Notes: a model not told the origin generated them from the sequence alone. Counted from the stretch's first letter, positions 25,797 through 35,427 are shown. The stretch is 64,000 nt of DNA from JAJCYX01 sp965243825 (GCA_965243825.1 CBDEVT010000001.1:1302001-1366000), one strand, 5' to 3'. Translations and numbers: made by a program.

Positions 25797-26972
25797 TCAC
25801 CCGTTGAGGCGGTTAGCGTTCAGGTAGTCCATGTTCATCTCGATTCCAAGACCAGGCGCATCCGGCAACTTGAGTGAACCGTTCGAATTATCCAGTGGCT
25901 GATGGATGAACTCGTTGTACTTGCTGAGGTCTGCGTTTGAAGTCTCGACGCGGTAGAAATTCGGCACAGTCATCATCACGTGCGCGCCGGCGACCACATT
26001 GATCGGCCCACTGGCATCGTGAGGCGAGATCGGTACGTAGTAGGTTTCGGCCTGTGTTGAGATCTTCTTTAGTTCGGTGATCCCGCCCGTCCACGTGACG
26101 TCAGGCATCACGAAATCTGCGAGTTCTTTTTCAAATACCTGCACGAACTCCCAGCGAGTGTGTAGGCGCTCGCCAACGGAGATGGGCACGCTCACCTTCT
26201 CTCGCACCTGGCTGAGCGCGTGATAACTCTCAACCGGCACAGGCTCTTCGAACCAGTCAATCTGCCCGGCATCTTCAAGCGCGTTGCATAGGCGGATCGC
26301 AGTAGGAACATTGAACCGACCGTGCGCGTCGATCAGTATCTCGATATCCGGACCTGCGAAGTCACGCGCTGCAGCAGTTATCTCGTTGGCTATATTCTCG
26401 CCTCTTCGACTCATTGCACCATCGAGATAGCCATCATTGCGAGCGGCCGCGCCATCAAGATGGGGGAACGGATCGAACTTGAAGGCGGTGTGGCCAGAAT
26501 CCACGATCTTGCGAACCTCTTCTTCGACCCGATCTCGCCAGCCTTCGTTGTTCCAACCACCCTGGTCCGGGTGTGTGTATAGCGAGATCTCATCCCGGAC
26601 CTTGCCACCGAGCAGTTCGTAGATTGGCAAACCGAGTTGTTTGCCACGTATGTCCCACAGGGCAATGTCGATTCCGCTTATGACATGCGTTGTTGCACCA
26701 CGCGAGCCCATGTACGTGAAGCTGCGGAAGATCTTGTTCCAGATGCGCTCGATGCGGGATGGATCTTCACCGACCAGAACATCATTCATCCCGCTGATGA
26801 TGCCGGCTACGGCCCGGTTAGCAGGAAGCGTCGTAGTAGTGATCTCGCCCCAGCCTGTGATCCCTTCGTCAGTCTGTACTTCAACGAAGAAATACTCGCC
26901 CCAGAACGTCCCTTCAACCTTCACCAGCCATGGATGGATAGATGTGATCTTCAAGTAGGAATTCCTGTTCAC
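25797..26972 (-). CDS. Enolase-superfamily dehydratase, galactonate-dehydratase-like (copy 3)
   Basis: A 391-residue enzyme. The stations are HTAFKFDPFPH (Lys and Asp-Pro-Phe), ILIDAHGRF (metal Asp), DWFEEPVP (metal Glu), SVGERLHTRWEF (metal Glu), MPDVTWTGGITE and ISPHDASGP (His base). This set matches D-galactonate/sugar-acid dehydratases that abstract the alpha proton and eliminate water to give a 2-keto-3-deoxy acid. The exact sugar is not predictable. The start codon context was taken from the open frame; the first residues (MNRNSYLKITSIHPW) look native. Confidence 0.87.
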   Translation of the reverse strand: MNRNSYLKITSIHPWLVKVEGTFWGEYFFVEVQTDEGITGWGEITTTTLPANRAVAGIISGMNDVLVGEDPSRIERIWNKIFRSFTYMGSRGATTHVISGIDIALWDIRGKQLGLPIYELLGGKVRDEISLYTHPDQGGWNNEGWRDRVEEEVRKIVDSGHTAFKFDPFPHLDGAAARNDGYLDGAMSRRGENIANEITAAARDFAGPDIEILIDAHGRFNVPTAIRLCNALEDAGQIDWFEEPVPVESYHALSQVREKVSVPISVGERLHTRWEFVQVFEKELADFVMPDVTWTGGITELKKISTQAETYYVPISPHDASGPINVVAGAHVMMTVPNFYRVETSNADLSKYNEFIHQPLDNSNGSLKLPDAPGLGIEMNMDYLNANRLNG

Positions 26973-27058
26973 TGAAATCGCAACGATTTGGGCGAAGTAT
27001 AGCCCTCCAGTTCCAGGTGAAAGTCACGCGAGACCGCCGTCACAGGACTCAGAAACAG

Positions 27059-27682
27059 TCAGGCATTCCGTCTGAAAAGATAGCTCGAGGCTGTTTTCTG
27101 GTAACCGTAGCCTCGACCGCGCTTCAACAGTTCGTCGCCTGTGATCTCCACACGCTTCTTCGGGACGAACAGTTCATCGAGCGCATCCTCCCGCAAACTA
27201 AATCGCTCACCACGTCGAATCACATAGCCGATCAACGTGAAATCAGAATCCAGTTTCGCCATCGATGCGTCGCCATGGCTGTCATTGACCAGCAGCACAC
27301 CGCCCTGCCTGAGGTATCGCTTACAGGCCTGCGAGACGAACCCTGCGTACTGCGAGATAAGTAGATCGAAACTATCTTCTGGTTCATCTATCTCTTCTTC
27401 GTAGCTCTGATGAAAGTGGGCGATGACCGGTTGTTGCTCGTACTCACGTCTTGATTCCACGTATGCCATCAACAGCGGATCGGAGAAGAACTTCGGCATC
27501 CGGCGATCACTGTCCACGTATGTGACTTCTGGGATCACGAAAGACGGCGAGATCTGGACAAAGCTGCCCGCGTAAAGCGCTCGCTTAATTGCGTATCTCT
27601 CGGCCACTTTCCTGAACAACTCAGTCCGCTCGTCGTCTTTATCGACAAAGTATTGCCGGTATAACGGCGGAGCCTCAGGCAT
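27059..27682 (-). CDS. Putative class I methyltransferase-like protein
   Basis: A 207-residue protein with a Rossmann-like pattern: FVIPEVTYVDSDRRMPKFF (strand-loop with acidic residues) and FDLLISQYAGFVSQACKRYL then GGVLLVNDSHGDA, reminiscent of motifs IV-VI of SAM-dependent methyltransferases. The glycine-rich SAM loop is weak (ALYAGSFVQISPS), so cofactor binding is uncertain. It lies 15 bases downstream of the Gfo/Idh/MocA gene on the same strand and is probably co-transcribed. Confidence 0.5.
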   Translation of the reverse strand: MPEAPPLYRQYFVDKDDERTELFRKVAERYAIKRALYAGSFVQISPSFVIPEVTYVDSDRRMPKFFSDPLLMAYVESRREYEQQPVIAHFHQSYEEEIDEPEDSFDLLISQYAGFVSQACKRYLRQGGVLLVNDSHGDASMAKLDSDFTLIGYVIRRGERFSLREDALDELFVPKKRVEITGDELLKRGRGYGYQKTASSYLFRRNA

Positions 27683-27697
27683 CCGAGACTGTTCCTT

Positions 27698-28870
27698 CTA
27701 ACTCGTCGGCTTTGCCCTGTACTTCGCGTATTCGTCAGCGTTTATGAAGTCATCAATCACGATCTTCTCGCCGCCGAGATCGTTCGAGATGTTGGCTGCA
27801 AGTACCGCGGCCAGTGAGTTGATCGAACTCTCAAACGTATTGCGCAACAGTTCAGGTTTGCCTAATGCGACACCTTCTGCGAACGATCTCGAAAGATTGG
27901 TGGTGTTCTCGGGGCCCATCCCGGTAGTCAGGGGACCCGGTGTGATCACCTGGCGCACCTGGTCCAGCGTCGGCTTTTCGTCGGGCGGCCAGTCTCCTTC
28001 GAAGTGATAGTCAACTATGTCGTCTTCGATCTTGATCGTGCCATGCGTCCACACGATGCAATCGAAGCGGCCGCCGTAGTATGAGCGAGCCGGCTTAGTG
28101 AAGATGAGTGTGCCAAGACCGCCCTTTTTGAATCCGTAGTCGACCGAGTAGTAGATCGGGTTGTCGCCCTCAGTGTCGTGCAGCTCTTTCGGCCGCTCGA
28201 CATAGTTAGCCCGCACCCACTCAACGTCATCATCTGACCAGTAGCGCATGATGTCTGTCTGGTGGATACCGGCCTCGACCATTGACGTGCCTGACCACGC
28301 CCTGTTTGCAGTCCAGACGCGGTTGGCAGGGCCGCCCTGTTCTTCGGTGTGAGTGTGCTTCACGCCGTGGCCCTCTACGGCGCCCTCAGCGATCATCGTC
28401 ATGGAAGCTACCCACTTATCCTTCAGGTAGTTGCGTATGTCGGTATATCCGGCGTCGTGACGCATCTGGAAACCACACATGGACAGCACGCCGGCTTTGT
28501 TGATCGCATCGTTCTGACGCAGCACATCTTCCAGCCAGAGCGACTGAGGTTTTTCGGCGAAGATGTGGATTCCTTTGCCGGCCGCGTACTCGATCTCACC
28601 TTTGTGCTGGTTCGGCGGCATAACGAACCAGATGGCATCGACAGAACCGCTATCAACCATCTCTTGCACAGTGGAGAATTTTTCGACGCCTGTGTCCTGG
28701 TAGTCAGGCACGAAACGGTTAATCTTGGACGCCTCAAGGTTGTCGGCGTAGGGGTCTGCGAGAGCGGCGAGCCTAACAATCTCATCCGACTGCAACTGGG
28801 TGAGCGAGTTGACATGTTGCAGCCCGCGCTGTCCGATTCCGACGACTCCAACTCTGAGCGGTCCTGACAT
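27698..28870 (-). CDS. Gfo/Idh/MocA-family oxidoreductase
   Basis: A 390-residue NAD(P)-dependent sugar or inositol oxidoreductase. From ATG at 28868-28870 the N-terminal Rossmann motif reads RVGVVGIGQRGLQH, followed by the FAEKPQSLW segment containing the conserved Glu-Lys-Pro. The central GIHQTDIMRYW carries the catalytic-type His/Asp. The C-terminal domain is the usual beta sheet. It is divergent from enolase copy 4 and flanked by others, which suggests oxidation of a sugar or sugar acid ahead of dehydration. Confidence 0.88.
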   Translation of the reverse strand: MSGPLRVGVVGIGQRGLQHVNSLTQLQSDEIVRLAALADPYADNLEASKINRFVPDYQDTGVEKFSTVQEMVDSGSVDAIWFVMPPNQHKGEIEYAAGKGIHIFAEKPQSLWLEDVLRQNDAINKAGVLSMCGFQMRHDAGYTDIRNYLKDKWVASMTMIAEGAVEGHGVKHTHTEEQGGPANRVWTANRAWSGTSMVEAGIHQTDIMRYWSDDDVEWVRANYVERPKELHDTEGDNPIYYSVDYGFKKGGLGTLIFTKPARSYYGGRFDCIVWTHGTIKIEDDIVDYHFEGDWPPDEKPTLDQVRQVITPGPLTTGMGPENTTNLSRSFAEGVALGKPELLRNTFESSINSLAAVLAANISNDLGGEKIVIDDFINADEYAKYRAKPTS

Positions 28871-29076
28871 TTTCTTGATTCGCCTTTCAGGTACGGCCAC
28901 GCGCAAAATGGGCCGGCGTTAATTGACTGGTGGATTCGGCTCCGTCACTCGCCTGCATTGGGCAGACCGCTGGTAACGGAAACGAGACCGGCGGAGTTTA
29001 CACCCGCTTCGGTCGGTCCCGACTTACAATCCAGCTTCCATATCCGAAACAAGCGTTCCAACTCTGCGTGAAAAAG

Positions 29077-30246
29077 ATGAAAGTCACTGAAGTCAAAGTC
29101 CTTTCCGCCGATCGTTTCAACTATGTGAAGGTCGAAACAGATGAAGGGCTACACGGTGTAGGCGAGCTGCACCCGGCTTCAGGTACGGGCGGCACGCCGT
29201 ACCTGCCAAAAGCAGGAGTCAAGTACTGCGCCGAGTATCTGGTAGGCAAGGACCCTCTTCACATCGAAAAGCACTGGCAACACATGTTCCGCCGCTGTTT
29301 GTTCCGGGGCGGTTCAGACGTCATGGCGGCAATCGGTGCAATCGATATCGCTCTCTGGGACATCAAGGGCAAGGCGTACGACAGGCCGGTCTACGAGCTA
29401 CTCGGCGGCCCAACGCGCGACAAAGTCAGGCTCTACACGCATCTTGGCGGCTCGACGCCCTCGGAACTAGCCGAGCAGGCTAAAGCGTTCGTTGCAGACG
29501 GCTTTACTGCCGTCAGACTCTATCCATTCGGAGATTTCGGTAACTCTGACTTCGAGGAAGGGCTGGGACTCGAAAACATGAGCTTCACCTCGATGCAGAA
29601 CAACGCTGTCGAGCGTGTTGGAGCTGTTAGAGACGCAGTTGGGCCTGACGTGGACATCATGATCGATGTCGTGAACCGCCTGACACCGGCCGAGGCCATC
29701 GCCGTAGGTCGTGCGCTCGAACCCTTCAATCTCTACTTCTTCGAGGACCCCATAGAGCCTGAGAACATGGACCAGTGGGAGTACGTTGCAGCCAACGTGC
29801 CGATGCCAATCGCGATGGGAGAGCGACTGTACACCGTATATCAGTACCTTGACCTGCTGAATCACAGGGGAGCCGCCTTCGTGCGGCCTGACCTGTCGCT
29901 GGCTGGCGGCATTACGAACATCAAGAAGATCGCCGCTATCGCCGAAGCGAACTACGTGGGAGTTGTCCCGCACAATCCGCTCTCTGCAGTGCTCACCGCC
30001 GCCTGTGTGCAACTTGACCTGGCGACTCACAACATCCCGGTCCAGGAGTATCCGTCAGATGATGCAACTGGAGTGAAGGCGGATCTCGTAGACGAGTCGT
30101 TGAAGCGAGAAGGCGGCTATCTGCTTCCGCCCAACCGGCCAGGCCTCGGCATCGATCTCAATGAGGAAGCCTTCAGCAAGTATCCACCGCTTGGCTATGA
30201 CCGCCCGGCCCTGATCAACCCGGACGGGAGCTTGCGGGAATACTAG
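29077..30246 (+). CDS. Enolase-superfamily protein, mandelate-racemase group, catalytic Lys replaced (copy 4)
   Basis: A 389-residue member; the ATG at 29077 (MKVTEVKVLSADRFNYVKV) is chosen because the upstream 49 codons look non-coding. Metal ligands are present: MIDVVNRLTP (Asp), FFEDPIEPEN (Glu), MGERLYTVYQY (Glu). VPHNPLS supplies His. The position of the usual second-strand Lys reads FTAVRLYPFG, i.e. Arg-Leu instead of Lys-x-Asn/Asp. This pattern recalls the galactonate/mannonate dehydratase branch, but the substitution makes the mechanism uncertain. Confidence 0.83.
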   Translation: MKVTEVKVLSADRFNYVKVETDEGLHGVGELHPASGTGGTPYLPKAGVKYCAEYLVGKDPLHIEKHWQHMFRRCLFRGGSDVMAAIGAIDIALWDIKGKAYDRPVYELLGGPTRDKVRLYTHLGGSTPSELAEQAKAFVADGFTAVRLYPFGDFGNSDFEEGLGLENMSFTSMQNNAVERVGAVRDAVGPDVDIMIDVVNRLTPAEAIAVGRALEPFNLYFFEDPIEPENMDQWEYVAANVPMPIAMGERLYTVYQYLDLLNHRGAAFVRPDLSLAGGITNIKKIAAIAEANYVGVVPHNPLSAVLTAACVQLDLATHNIPVQEYPSDDATGVKADLVDESLKREGGYLLPPNRPGLGIDLNEEAFSKYPPLGYDRPALINPDGSLREY

Positions 30247-30263
30247 ATTTTCTCGTCAGGATA

Positions 30264-30959
30264 GTGCCCATGACCAGATCTATAGATCGGGATGAGCTCG
30301 GCTTCGAGAACGCGGTGGCCAAAGAATTCAGGTTCTTGGAAACCGACTATGGATTCGAACGGTCACGTACTCCAGGCGGTTCAATCTCCTATACGTCCCC
30401 GAAGATCGAGGTCCTCGTTTCGTACGACTATGAAATCTGGGTCACCTTAGTGCCGGAGGAGCCGAATCGCGGAAAACCGTTGACAGTCAACAATCTAATG
30501 CAACCTCCAGTCACGGTTTCTTTACTGGATGTTCTGAAAATGCGCCAACTGAGCACTCGTGATCGACCACCTACTGCAATGACACGCAATCAGGTGCAGA
30601 AGTTCGTGAGGGAAGCAGCCCAGCAACTGAGGCAGGTTGGAACAGAGCTGATCCGCGGGGATTTGGGCGTCTTCAACGAGGTGATCGAATACCATCGCCC
30701 CAGTGTTGAAAGGCGGCGACTGGAGCGAAATGTCCGCGATCTGAAACGTGCGATCAACTATGCTTGGAAGCAAGACGATTACGTGACTTTGCTTCAAGCA
30801 TGGGACGAATTGCAGGCTCTGGAATCCGTCCAAATCGAAGAGTCATACAAGCGGAAGGCTGCATACGCTGAACGGTATCGACAGGGTGCTCAATCGAGAG
30901 TTAAGAAATTCATGTCAAAGCTCAATCGATGTCGGTACGGCAGGAACAACAATAATTAG
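30264..30959 (+). CDS. Uncharacterised protein
   Basis: A 231-residue soluble protein, 17 bases after the enolase copy 4 gene; ATG at 30270 is an alternative start. The N-terminal half is mixed alpha/beta (FRFLETDYGFERSR, IEVLVSYDYEIWVTL), which resembles small DUF-type proteins adjacent to toxins or immunity genes. The C-terminal 110 residues are highly charged and helical with an Arg/Lys-rich end. I recognise no family. Confidence 0.5.
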   Translation: MPMTRSIDRDELGFENAVAKEFRFLETDYGFERSRTPGGSISYTSPKIEVLVSYDYEIWVTLVPEEPNRGKPLTVNNLMQPPVTVSLLDVLKMRQLSTRDRPPTAMTRNQVQKFVREAAQQLRQVGTELIRGDLGVFNEVIEYHRPSVERRRLERNVRDLKRAINYAWKQDDYVTLLQAWDELQALESVQIEESYKRKAAYAERYRQGAQSRVKKFMSKLNRCRYGRNNNN

Positions 30960-30995
30960 CCGCACGTCTTGAAGCACCTGCAAAGGCTCAATCAA

Positions 30996-31901
30996 ATGAC
31001 ATCACCTCGGATACAACAATCTTCCAGCGAACCAGTCATCGAGCGTCCTGCTGAAGGTCAGCCGCACAAGGGCAAGGTGCTGCTCGCTATCCAGGCGCAT
31101 TCTGATGACATTCCGCTTTCGTCTGCCGGTACCGTCGCCAAGCTCATCGAAGAGGGCTACAAGGGATACCTGGTGCGAGCGACCAACGACGATATGGGTG
31201 ACGAAGTTGGCTGGGGCACCGTGGGCTCAGTTGGCGACCATGTGCTCGGTAATGAGCGTGACAATGCGGAGATCACCCGGATTCTTGGCTGTGAACGAGT
31301 CTTCGACCTGAACTACGGCAACCACCGCATGGCCGACGTGCCGCTGAACGAACTCATCATGCGGTTAATCCTGATCATCCGCATTGTGAAGGCAGACACG
31401 GTGGTGTGCTGGGATCCGTGGGCTCACGACGAAGAGAATCCTGACCACTACATGATCGCTCGCGGCGTTGAGGCGGCCTGCTGGATGGCCGGGCGAGCGC
31501 ATGACTACCCGGAACAGTTCGCAGCTGGACTTGAACCGCATGAGGTGAAAGAGAAGTACTACTACGCACGGAGGCCTGAGATCACCCGCGTTGTGGACAT
31601 CAGTGGACAGGTCGACAAGAAGATCGACGTGAACCGAGCGAATGTGGCGAAGGGCCCAGGAGGGCATCACGGCTCGCAGCTACGTGCCGAACTGGCAAAG
31701 CAGGGTAAGAAGTTGCCGTTGCTTGGTGATGGCGATGATGTTTCGGCCGATCGCGCCTACATCAATGAGTTTGTGCTCGCTCGCAGCCGCGCGCTTGGAG
31801 AACAGTACGGCCTTGAACACGCAGAAGTGTTCCACTACATCGGCCCGAAGCCTTCAAGGATCGACACGTATATCGAGCAGAACGCAGTGCCGCTCGATTG
31901 A
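30996..31901 (+). CDS. PIG-L / LmbE-family N-deacetylase
   Basis: A 301-residue zinc-dependent deacetylase of the LmbE/MshB family. The N-terminal metal motif AHSDDI (canonical AHPDD with Ser for Pro) follows VLLAIQ, and a later His-containing segment NPDHYMIARGVEAA matches the distal zinc ligand. These enzymes remove N-acetyl groups from amino sugars such as GlcNAc derivatives. Start at ATG 30996, with AAAGGC upstream, rather than the TTG at 30969. It lies 36 bases after the uncharacterised gene on the same strand. Confidence 0.85.
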   Translation: MTSPRIQQSSSEPVIERPAEGQPHKGKVLLAIQAHSDDIPLSSAGTVAKLIEEGYKGYLVRATNDDMGDEVGWGTVGSVGDHVLGNERDNAEITRILGCERVFDLNYGNHRMADVPLNELIMRLILIIRIVKADTVVCWDPWAHDEENPDHYMIARGVEAACWMAGRAHDYPEQFAAGLEPHEVKEKYYYARRPEITRVVDISGQVDKKIDVNRANVAKGPGGHHGSQLRAELAKQGKKLPLLGDGDDVSADRAYINEFVLARSRALGEQYGLEHAEVFHYIGPKPSRIDTYIEQNAVPLD

Positions 31902-31930
31902 CCATGTCCAGAGACAGCTGGTCTTCGAGC

Positions 31931-32536
31931 CTACTCTGCCAGGCGTCCAGACCGGTGTAGTTCGGCGATCACACGGTTGGCAATGAACTCGTGGCCTCTG
32001 TTGTTGAAATGAAGGCCGTCCTCAAAGATGAACTGCTTGAAACGTCCGATGGTGATCGCTGAATGGATGTCGATCACGTCGATCCCCATCTCACTTGCTG
32101 TCTGCGCACCCATCGTGACGTATTCGCCTACCAGTTCAGGGTCGAGGCTGCGAGCGTCGTAGTCCACCGGATACTGGGTCAGGTACAGCACATCTCCAAT
32201 GCCCTTTAGCTCGGCAATGATTCTCTTAAGTGATGAAACGTGCAGTTGATGGTCAACCCGCTTGTCGGGCGCATCATCAGTGATTCTCGGCACGTCGTTG
32301 ATACCAAGAGTGACAAGGGCAAGTGGCGATGGGCGTCCTCGCATCTGTTCAACAACGGAACCGAGACGTTCAAGCATCATCGTCGTTGTATCGCCGCCAA
32401 CACCGTGATTGATCGCCTCACCGGAGTTGGTGTCCTGGAGATAACGGTCAACCCTGGCGATGAACCCACCTTCGGTGTCCATCGACCCTGCTGCGGTACT
32501 TGCTCCGAAGCTGTAGGCGGTTATCTGCTTGATCAA
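31931..32536 (-). CDS. SGNH/GDSL-family hydrolase
   Basis: A 201-residue esterase-like protein. Block I reads YSFGASTAAG (Ser in place of GDS context but with the catalytic Ser of GAS), block II HGVGGDTT (oxyanion Gly), block III VTLGINDV (oxyanion Asn), and block V DGLHFNNRGH (catalytic Asp and His). The substrate is probably an acylated or acetylated carbohydrate. No signal peptide. Four bases separate it from the upstream VOC gene. Confidence 0.85.
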   Translation of the reverse strand: MIKQITAYSFGASTAAGSMDTEGGFIARVDRYLQDTNSGEAINHGVGGDTTTMMLERLGSVVEQMRGRPSPLALVTLGINDVPRITDDAPDKRVDHQLHVSSLKRIIAELKGIGDVLYLTQYPVDYDARSLDPELVGEYVTMGAQTASEMGIDVIDIHSAITIGRFKQFIFEDGLHFNNRGHEFIANRVIAELHRSGRLAE

Positions 32537-32540
32537 GCCG

Positions 32541-32933
32541 CTACTTCGGCCATTGGATCAGTTCGACGCGCACGTTATCGGGGCATTCGACCCAGCAGAA
32601 ACGTGTACCGTCAGGCAATTCATTCGGGCCATCAAGCAGCGGTGCTCCGAGACCGGCGAGCCGCTTAATCTCTTCATCAATGTCCTCGACGTCAAATCCG
32701 AAATGCTCAAGCCCGAGCTTCACATCGGAATCGCTCTCCGGAAGACTCTGGCCATCAAGCGGGCCTGAGATGTTCACGGGTACCCCGTTTTCTGCACGAC
32801 ATCGAATGAATCGATCACCGGTGTGACGTGTCATGTCACCAACAATCTCGAAGTTGAAGGTGTCTACCCACCAGTTGGCGGTCCTCTCAGGGTCGTTTGA
32901 TTTCAGGTGAACGTGGTTCAAGTTGTAGGGCAT
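32541..32933 (-). CDS. VOC-family metalloenzyme-like protein
   Basis: A 130-residue glyoxalase-fold protein. Metal ligand candidates are visible: His in LNHVHLKSND, His in LGLEHFGFDV and Glu in NVRVELIQWPK. This pattern is typical of glyoxalase I or extradiol-type members, so a metal-dependent isomerase, epimerase or lyase acting on a small organic acid is likely. Co-transcribed with the SGNH hydrolase gene. Confidence 0.8.
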   Translation of the reverse strand: MPYNLNHVHLKSNDPERTANWWVDTFNFEIVGDMTRHTGDRFIRCRAENGVPVNISGPLDGQSLPESDSDVKLGLEHFGFDVEDIDEEIKRLAGLGAPLLDGPNELPDGTRFCWVECPDNVRVELIQWPK

Positions 32934-33059
32934 TTCACTTCTCCCGGTCGTGTGGGCGGCAAAGCATACCGCGTTTATCGGAGAAGCGGGGCGAGACCGA
33001 ACCAGCCACCGACCCCCAACTGAGTAGTGACTGATTCGATCCGGGACGTTGAACTCGTG

Positions 33060-34418
33060 TCAGACCGAAGGATCCAACAGTCGGCCCATGAAGAGCACAG
33101 TGTCAGTCCGTACGTCACGAATCAAGAAGATGAATGGCCGGTCGACGATCAAAGGCTCAGTCGGAGGTGATGCGGATGTAGCCTCCATCAGAACCGCTGT
33201 TGCGGCCGCTGCTTCGGTGCCTTGTTCGTCAACAGCCACGAACGATTGATGAATGACATCTGCGATAAACAGGTCAGGCCGCACATCTGTCATGCCCGTG
33301 AAATCTGCGGGCGGCCAGCTAAACGCGTCCTCCATACCGAGCGCTCTGAGATGAAGCGGCAAGGAGAATTTCGATTTGAACGTGAACTTAGGAAACTGGA
33401 GTTCCAGGTTTTTAAGGCTCATATCCTCAATGATTGTTTGCAATTTTTCGGAGTCTAGAGACTGCTCAATGCTTTCGAACTTCCCTTCATCGGGCACGAT
33501 CACAACCATGGATGTCTCGAAGCCAACATACGGAATGCTGATGGCCCTGTAGCCGTCGCCTTCGCCGGTCACATAGCGGCGATGCTGGCGCATCATCTGA
33601 ACGGTTACTGACTCGCCGTCAAGCAGGTTGAATTCGGCATCCTCAGTTGCAGAGGGATCGAACTCGTTCGCCCACGCTGCCTTGAAGAAAATCGCGTTGG
33701 CTAGAACGAGAATCGTGTCTTCGCTCAAAGCACCCTGTGGAATCAGGTCCTTGATGCGGTCGTTCGTGTTCTCTTCCACCCACCGGTTGATTGCAAGGCG
33801 AGCCTGTTCGGCAGCGTTGTCGTAGTCGACCAACCGCATGCCTGCTCCGTAGTTCTCGGCAAGCGTGTCCAGGAACGGTTGTCTGAATTCGAAACCATCT
33901 TGGCCCCAGATCGAGTTTGCGACCTGCAGCGTGAACTTTTCGTCAGGCTCGAGTTCAGCCCCACGAGATTCCAGAAGCTGGTCGAGCGCATTGAACGCTG
34001 CGTGCAGTTTCTCAGGGGGCAACGTGAAACCAAGTGTGTCGGCCATTTGCTGCGCCGTTTCGCCATCTGCCCCGGCATAGGTCATGGCAAGAGCAAGGGA
34101 GATGCTGTACGGCGACATGAACAGATTGCCGTCTTCAGAACCGGCCAGCTCGCCATAGAGATCAAGAGCAAACCTGTTGTTTCCAGTTGCTAGTTGATCC
34201 AGGTCACCTGAAGGAACCTCCGGTGCTTCGACTCGTTCCTTACTCGAAAAGGCAACATTGAAATTCTGCAGTTCGGCTGTTGGCGTCGGTTGTCCAGGTG
34301 TCTGTGTCACAGGTGGCTCATTGGTCGGCGATGCGGTCGGGTTTTCGGACGATCCGCAAGCCACGGCGATCAGGCTAAGGCCAATGGCAGCGGATATAGC
34401 AGCAAGTTTGATTCGCAT
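33060..34418 (-). CDS. Secreted serpin lipoprotein (serine protease inhibitor)
   Basis: A 452-residue serpin exported as a lipoprotein. The ATG at 34416-34418 (GAGGG upstream) gives a leader with lipobox AVAC (Cys21), then a Pro/Thr linker and the serpin fold (NNRFALDLYGELA, NLFMSPYSISLALAMTYAG, TLQVANSIWGQ). The hinge DEQGTEAAAAT is of the inhibitory type with small residues. Aligning the hinge to alpha-1-antitrypsin puts the P1-P1' bond near Thr-Ser (MEAT/SAS), which suggests an elastase- or subtilisin-like target. It is probably a defence against secreted proteases of neighbours. Confidence 0.9.
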   Translation of the reverse strand: MRIKLAAISAAIGLSLIAVACGSSENPTASPTNEPPVTQTPGQPTPTAELQNFNVAFSSKERVEAPEVPSGDLDQLATGNNRFALDLYGELAGSEDGNLFMSPYSISLALAMTYAGADGETAQQMADTLGFTLPPEKLHAAFNALDQLLESRGAELEPDEKFTLQVANSIWGQDGFEFRQPFLDTLAENYGAGMRLVDYDNAAEQARLAINRWVEENTNDRIKDLIPQGALSEDTILVLANAIFFKAAWANEFDPSATEDAEFNLLDGESVTVQMMRQHRRYVTGEGDGYRAISIPYVGFETSMVVIVPDEGKFESIEQSLDSEKLQTIIEDMSLKNLELQFPKFTFKSKFSLPLHLRALGMEDAFSWPPADFTGMTDVRPDLFIADVIHQSFVAVDEQGTEAAAATAVLMEATSASPPTEPLIVDRPFIFLIRDVRTDTVLFMGRLLDPSV

Positions 34419-34668
34419 CAGGTCCCTCGTGCGGATCTCCAAATAAATGTTCATGCGCAAACGCGTCCCGGGTTGCGGTTCGCGAGGTCGTTGCTACTTA
34501 CAACAACGTACGAGCAGTGCGTTTTGTTCCAGCCGGGGAATGAGGTCGTTGTGAGTAACCTGCCGCTGGCACATCGGAAGAAGTGGGTTTCTACCACGAG
34601 AGCGCCTGAAGGACTACTATGCGTCGGGCATAGCGGCAGGGCGAAGTAACAAGCTGGAGTTTGCACGA

Positions 34669-35427
34669 ATGAGCACTATCAAAGACCGTCTGAAATCCGG
34701 GGAGACGCTGGTAGGGACAGGTGGGGGACTTACAGCACCTGTCGATATCGCTGTGATAGCCGATTCCGGCTTCGATTTCATACTGTTCGACACGCAGCAC
34801 ACTCCGATCGATATCAAACAGTTGAAGCCTGCGGTCGAAGCGGTCAGCGATAAGAAGGCTGCACCGTTTGTCAGAGTTAGCGACAACCGGCCAGATCTGA
34901 TCTGTTTCGCCCTGGACATCGGTGCTCGTGGAATCGTCGTGCCGATGATCAATACTCGTGACGAGGCTGAAGCGCTGGTGAGCTCCTGCATGTATTCGCC
35001 GGTTGGAGACCGCAGTAATTCAGGACCTCGTGGAGTGTGGGAACAGGAGTTCACCGACTACAGGGAATATCTCGATTATGTGAACAGGGAGCTGTTCGTT
35101 ATCCCGATGATCGAGACCAAACGTGCGGTCGACAATATCGACGAAATCCTGAGCGTCCCCGGGATAGACGTTCTGCTTGTCGGCCCATCAGATCTGTCGA
35201 TCGAGCTTAAAGTTCCGCTTCAGTTCGAGTCAGACACCTATCAACGCGGTCTCGACAGGATTGCAGAAGCCTGTGCGAAACATGATGTTGTGCCGGGCAT
35301 GTACTTCATTCCACCGAACATGGACCCCAACTTTTTCGTCGAAAAAGGCTTCAAGTTCTTCACGTTGCCATGGGCACCGTGGGCCGCGGATGGCATCAAG
35401 AATGGGCTTGCCTCTATCAAACGTTAG
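34669..35427 (+). CDS. HpcH/HpaI-family aldolase
   Basis: A 252-residue class II aldolase of the HpcH/HpaI/2-keto-3-deoxy-acid family. Signatures are FDFILFDTQHTPID (conserved Asp/His region), GARGIVVPMINT, FVIPMIETKRAV (metal Glu) and LLVGPSDLSIE (metal Asp). Such enzymes cleave 2-keto-3-deoxy sugar acids to pyruvate and an aldehyde, the logical step after the enolase-family dehydratases in this region. The substrate length is unknown. Confidence 0.87.
   Translation: MSTIKDRLKSGETLVGTGGGLTAPVDIAVIADSGFDFILFDTQHTPIDIKQLKPAVEAVSDKKAAPFVRVSDNRPDLICFALDIGARGIVVPMINTRDEAEALVSSCMYSPVGDRSNSGPRGVWEQEFTDYREYLDYVNRELFVIPMIETKRAVDNIDEILSVPGIDVLLVGPSDLSIELKVPLQFESDTYQRGLDRIAEACAKHDVVPGMYFIPPNMDPNFFVEKGFKFFTLPWAPWAADGIKNGLASIKR

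Noticed and set aside
34490..34565. Imperfect inverted repeat (ACTTACAACAAC and GTCGTTGTGAGT) between the serpin and aldolase genes
   Set aside because: Two mismatches and a spacer of about 50 bases; no known element matched.
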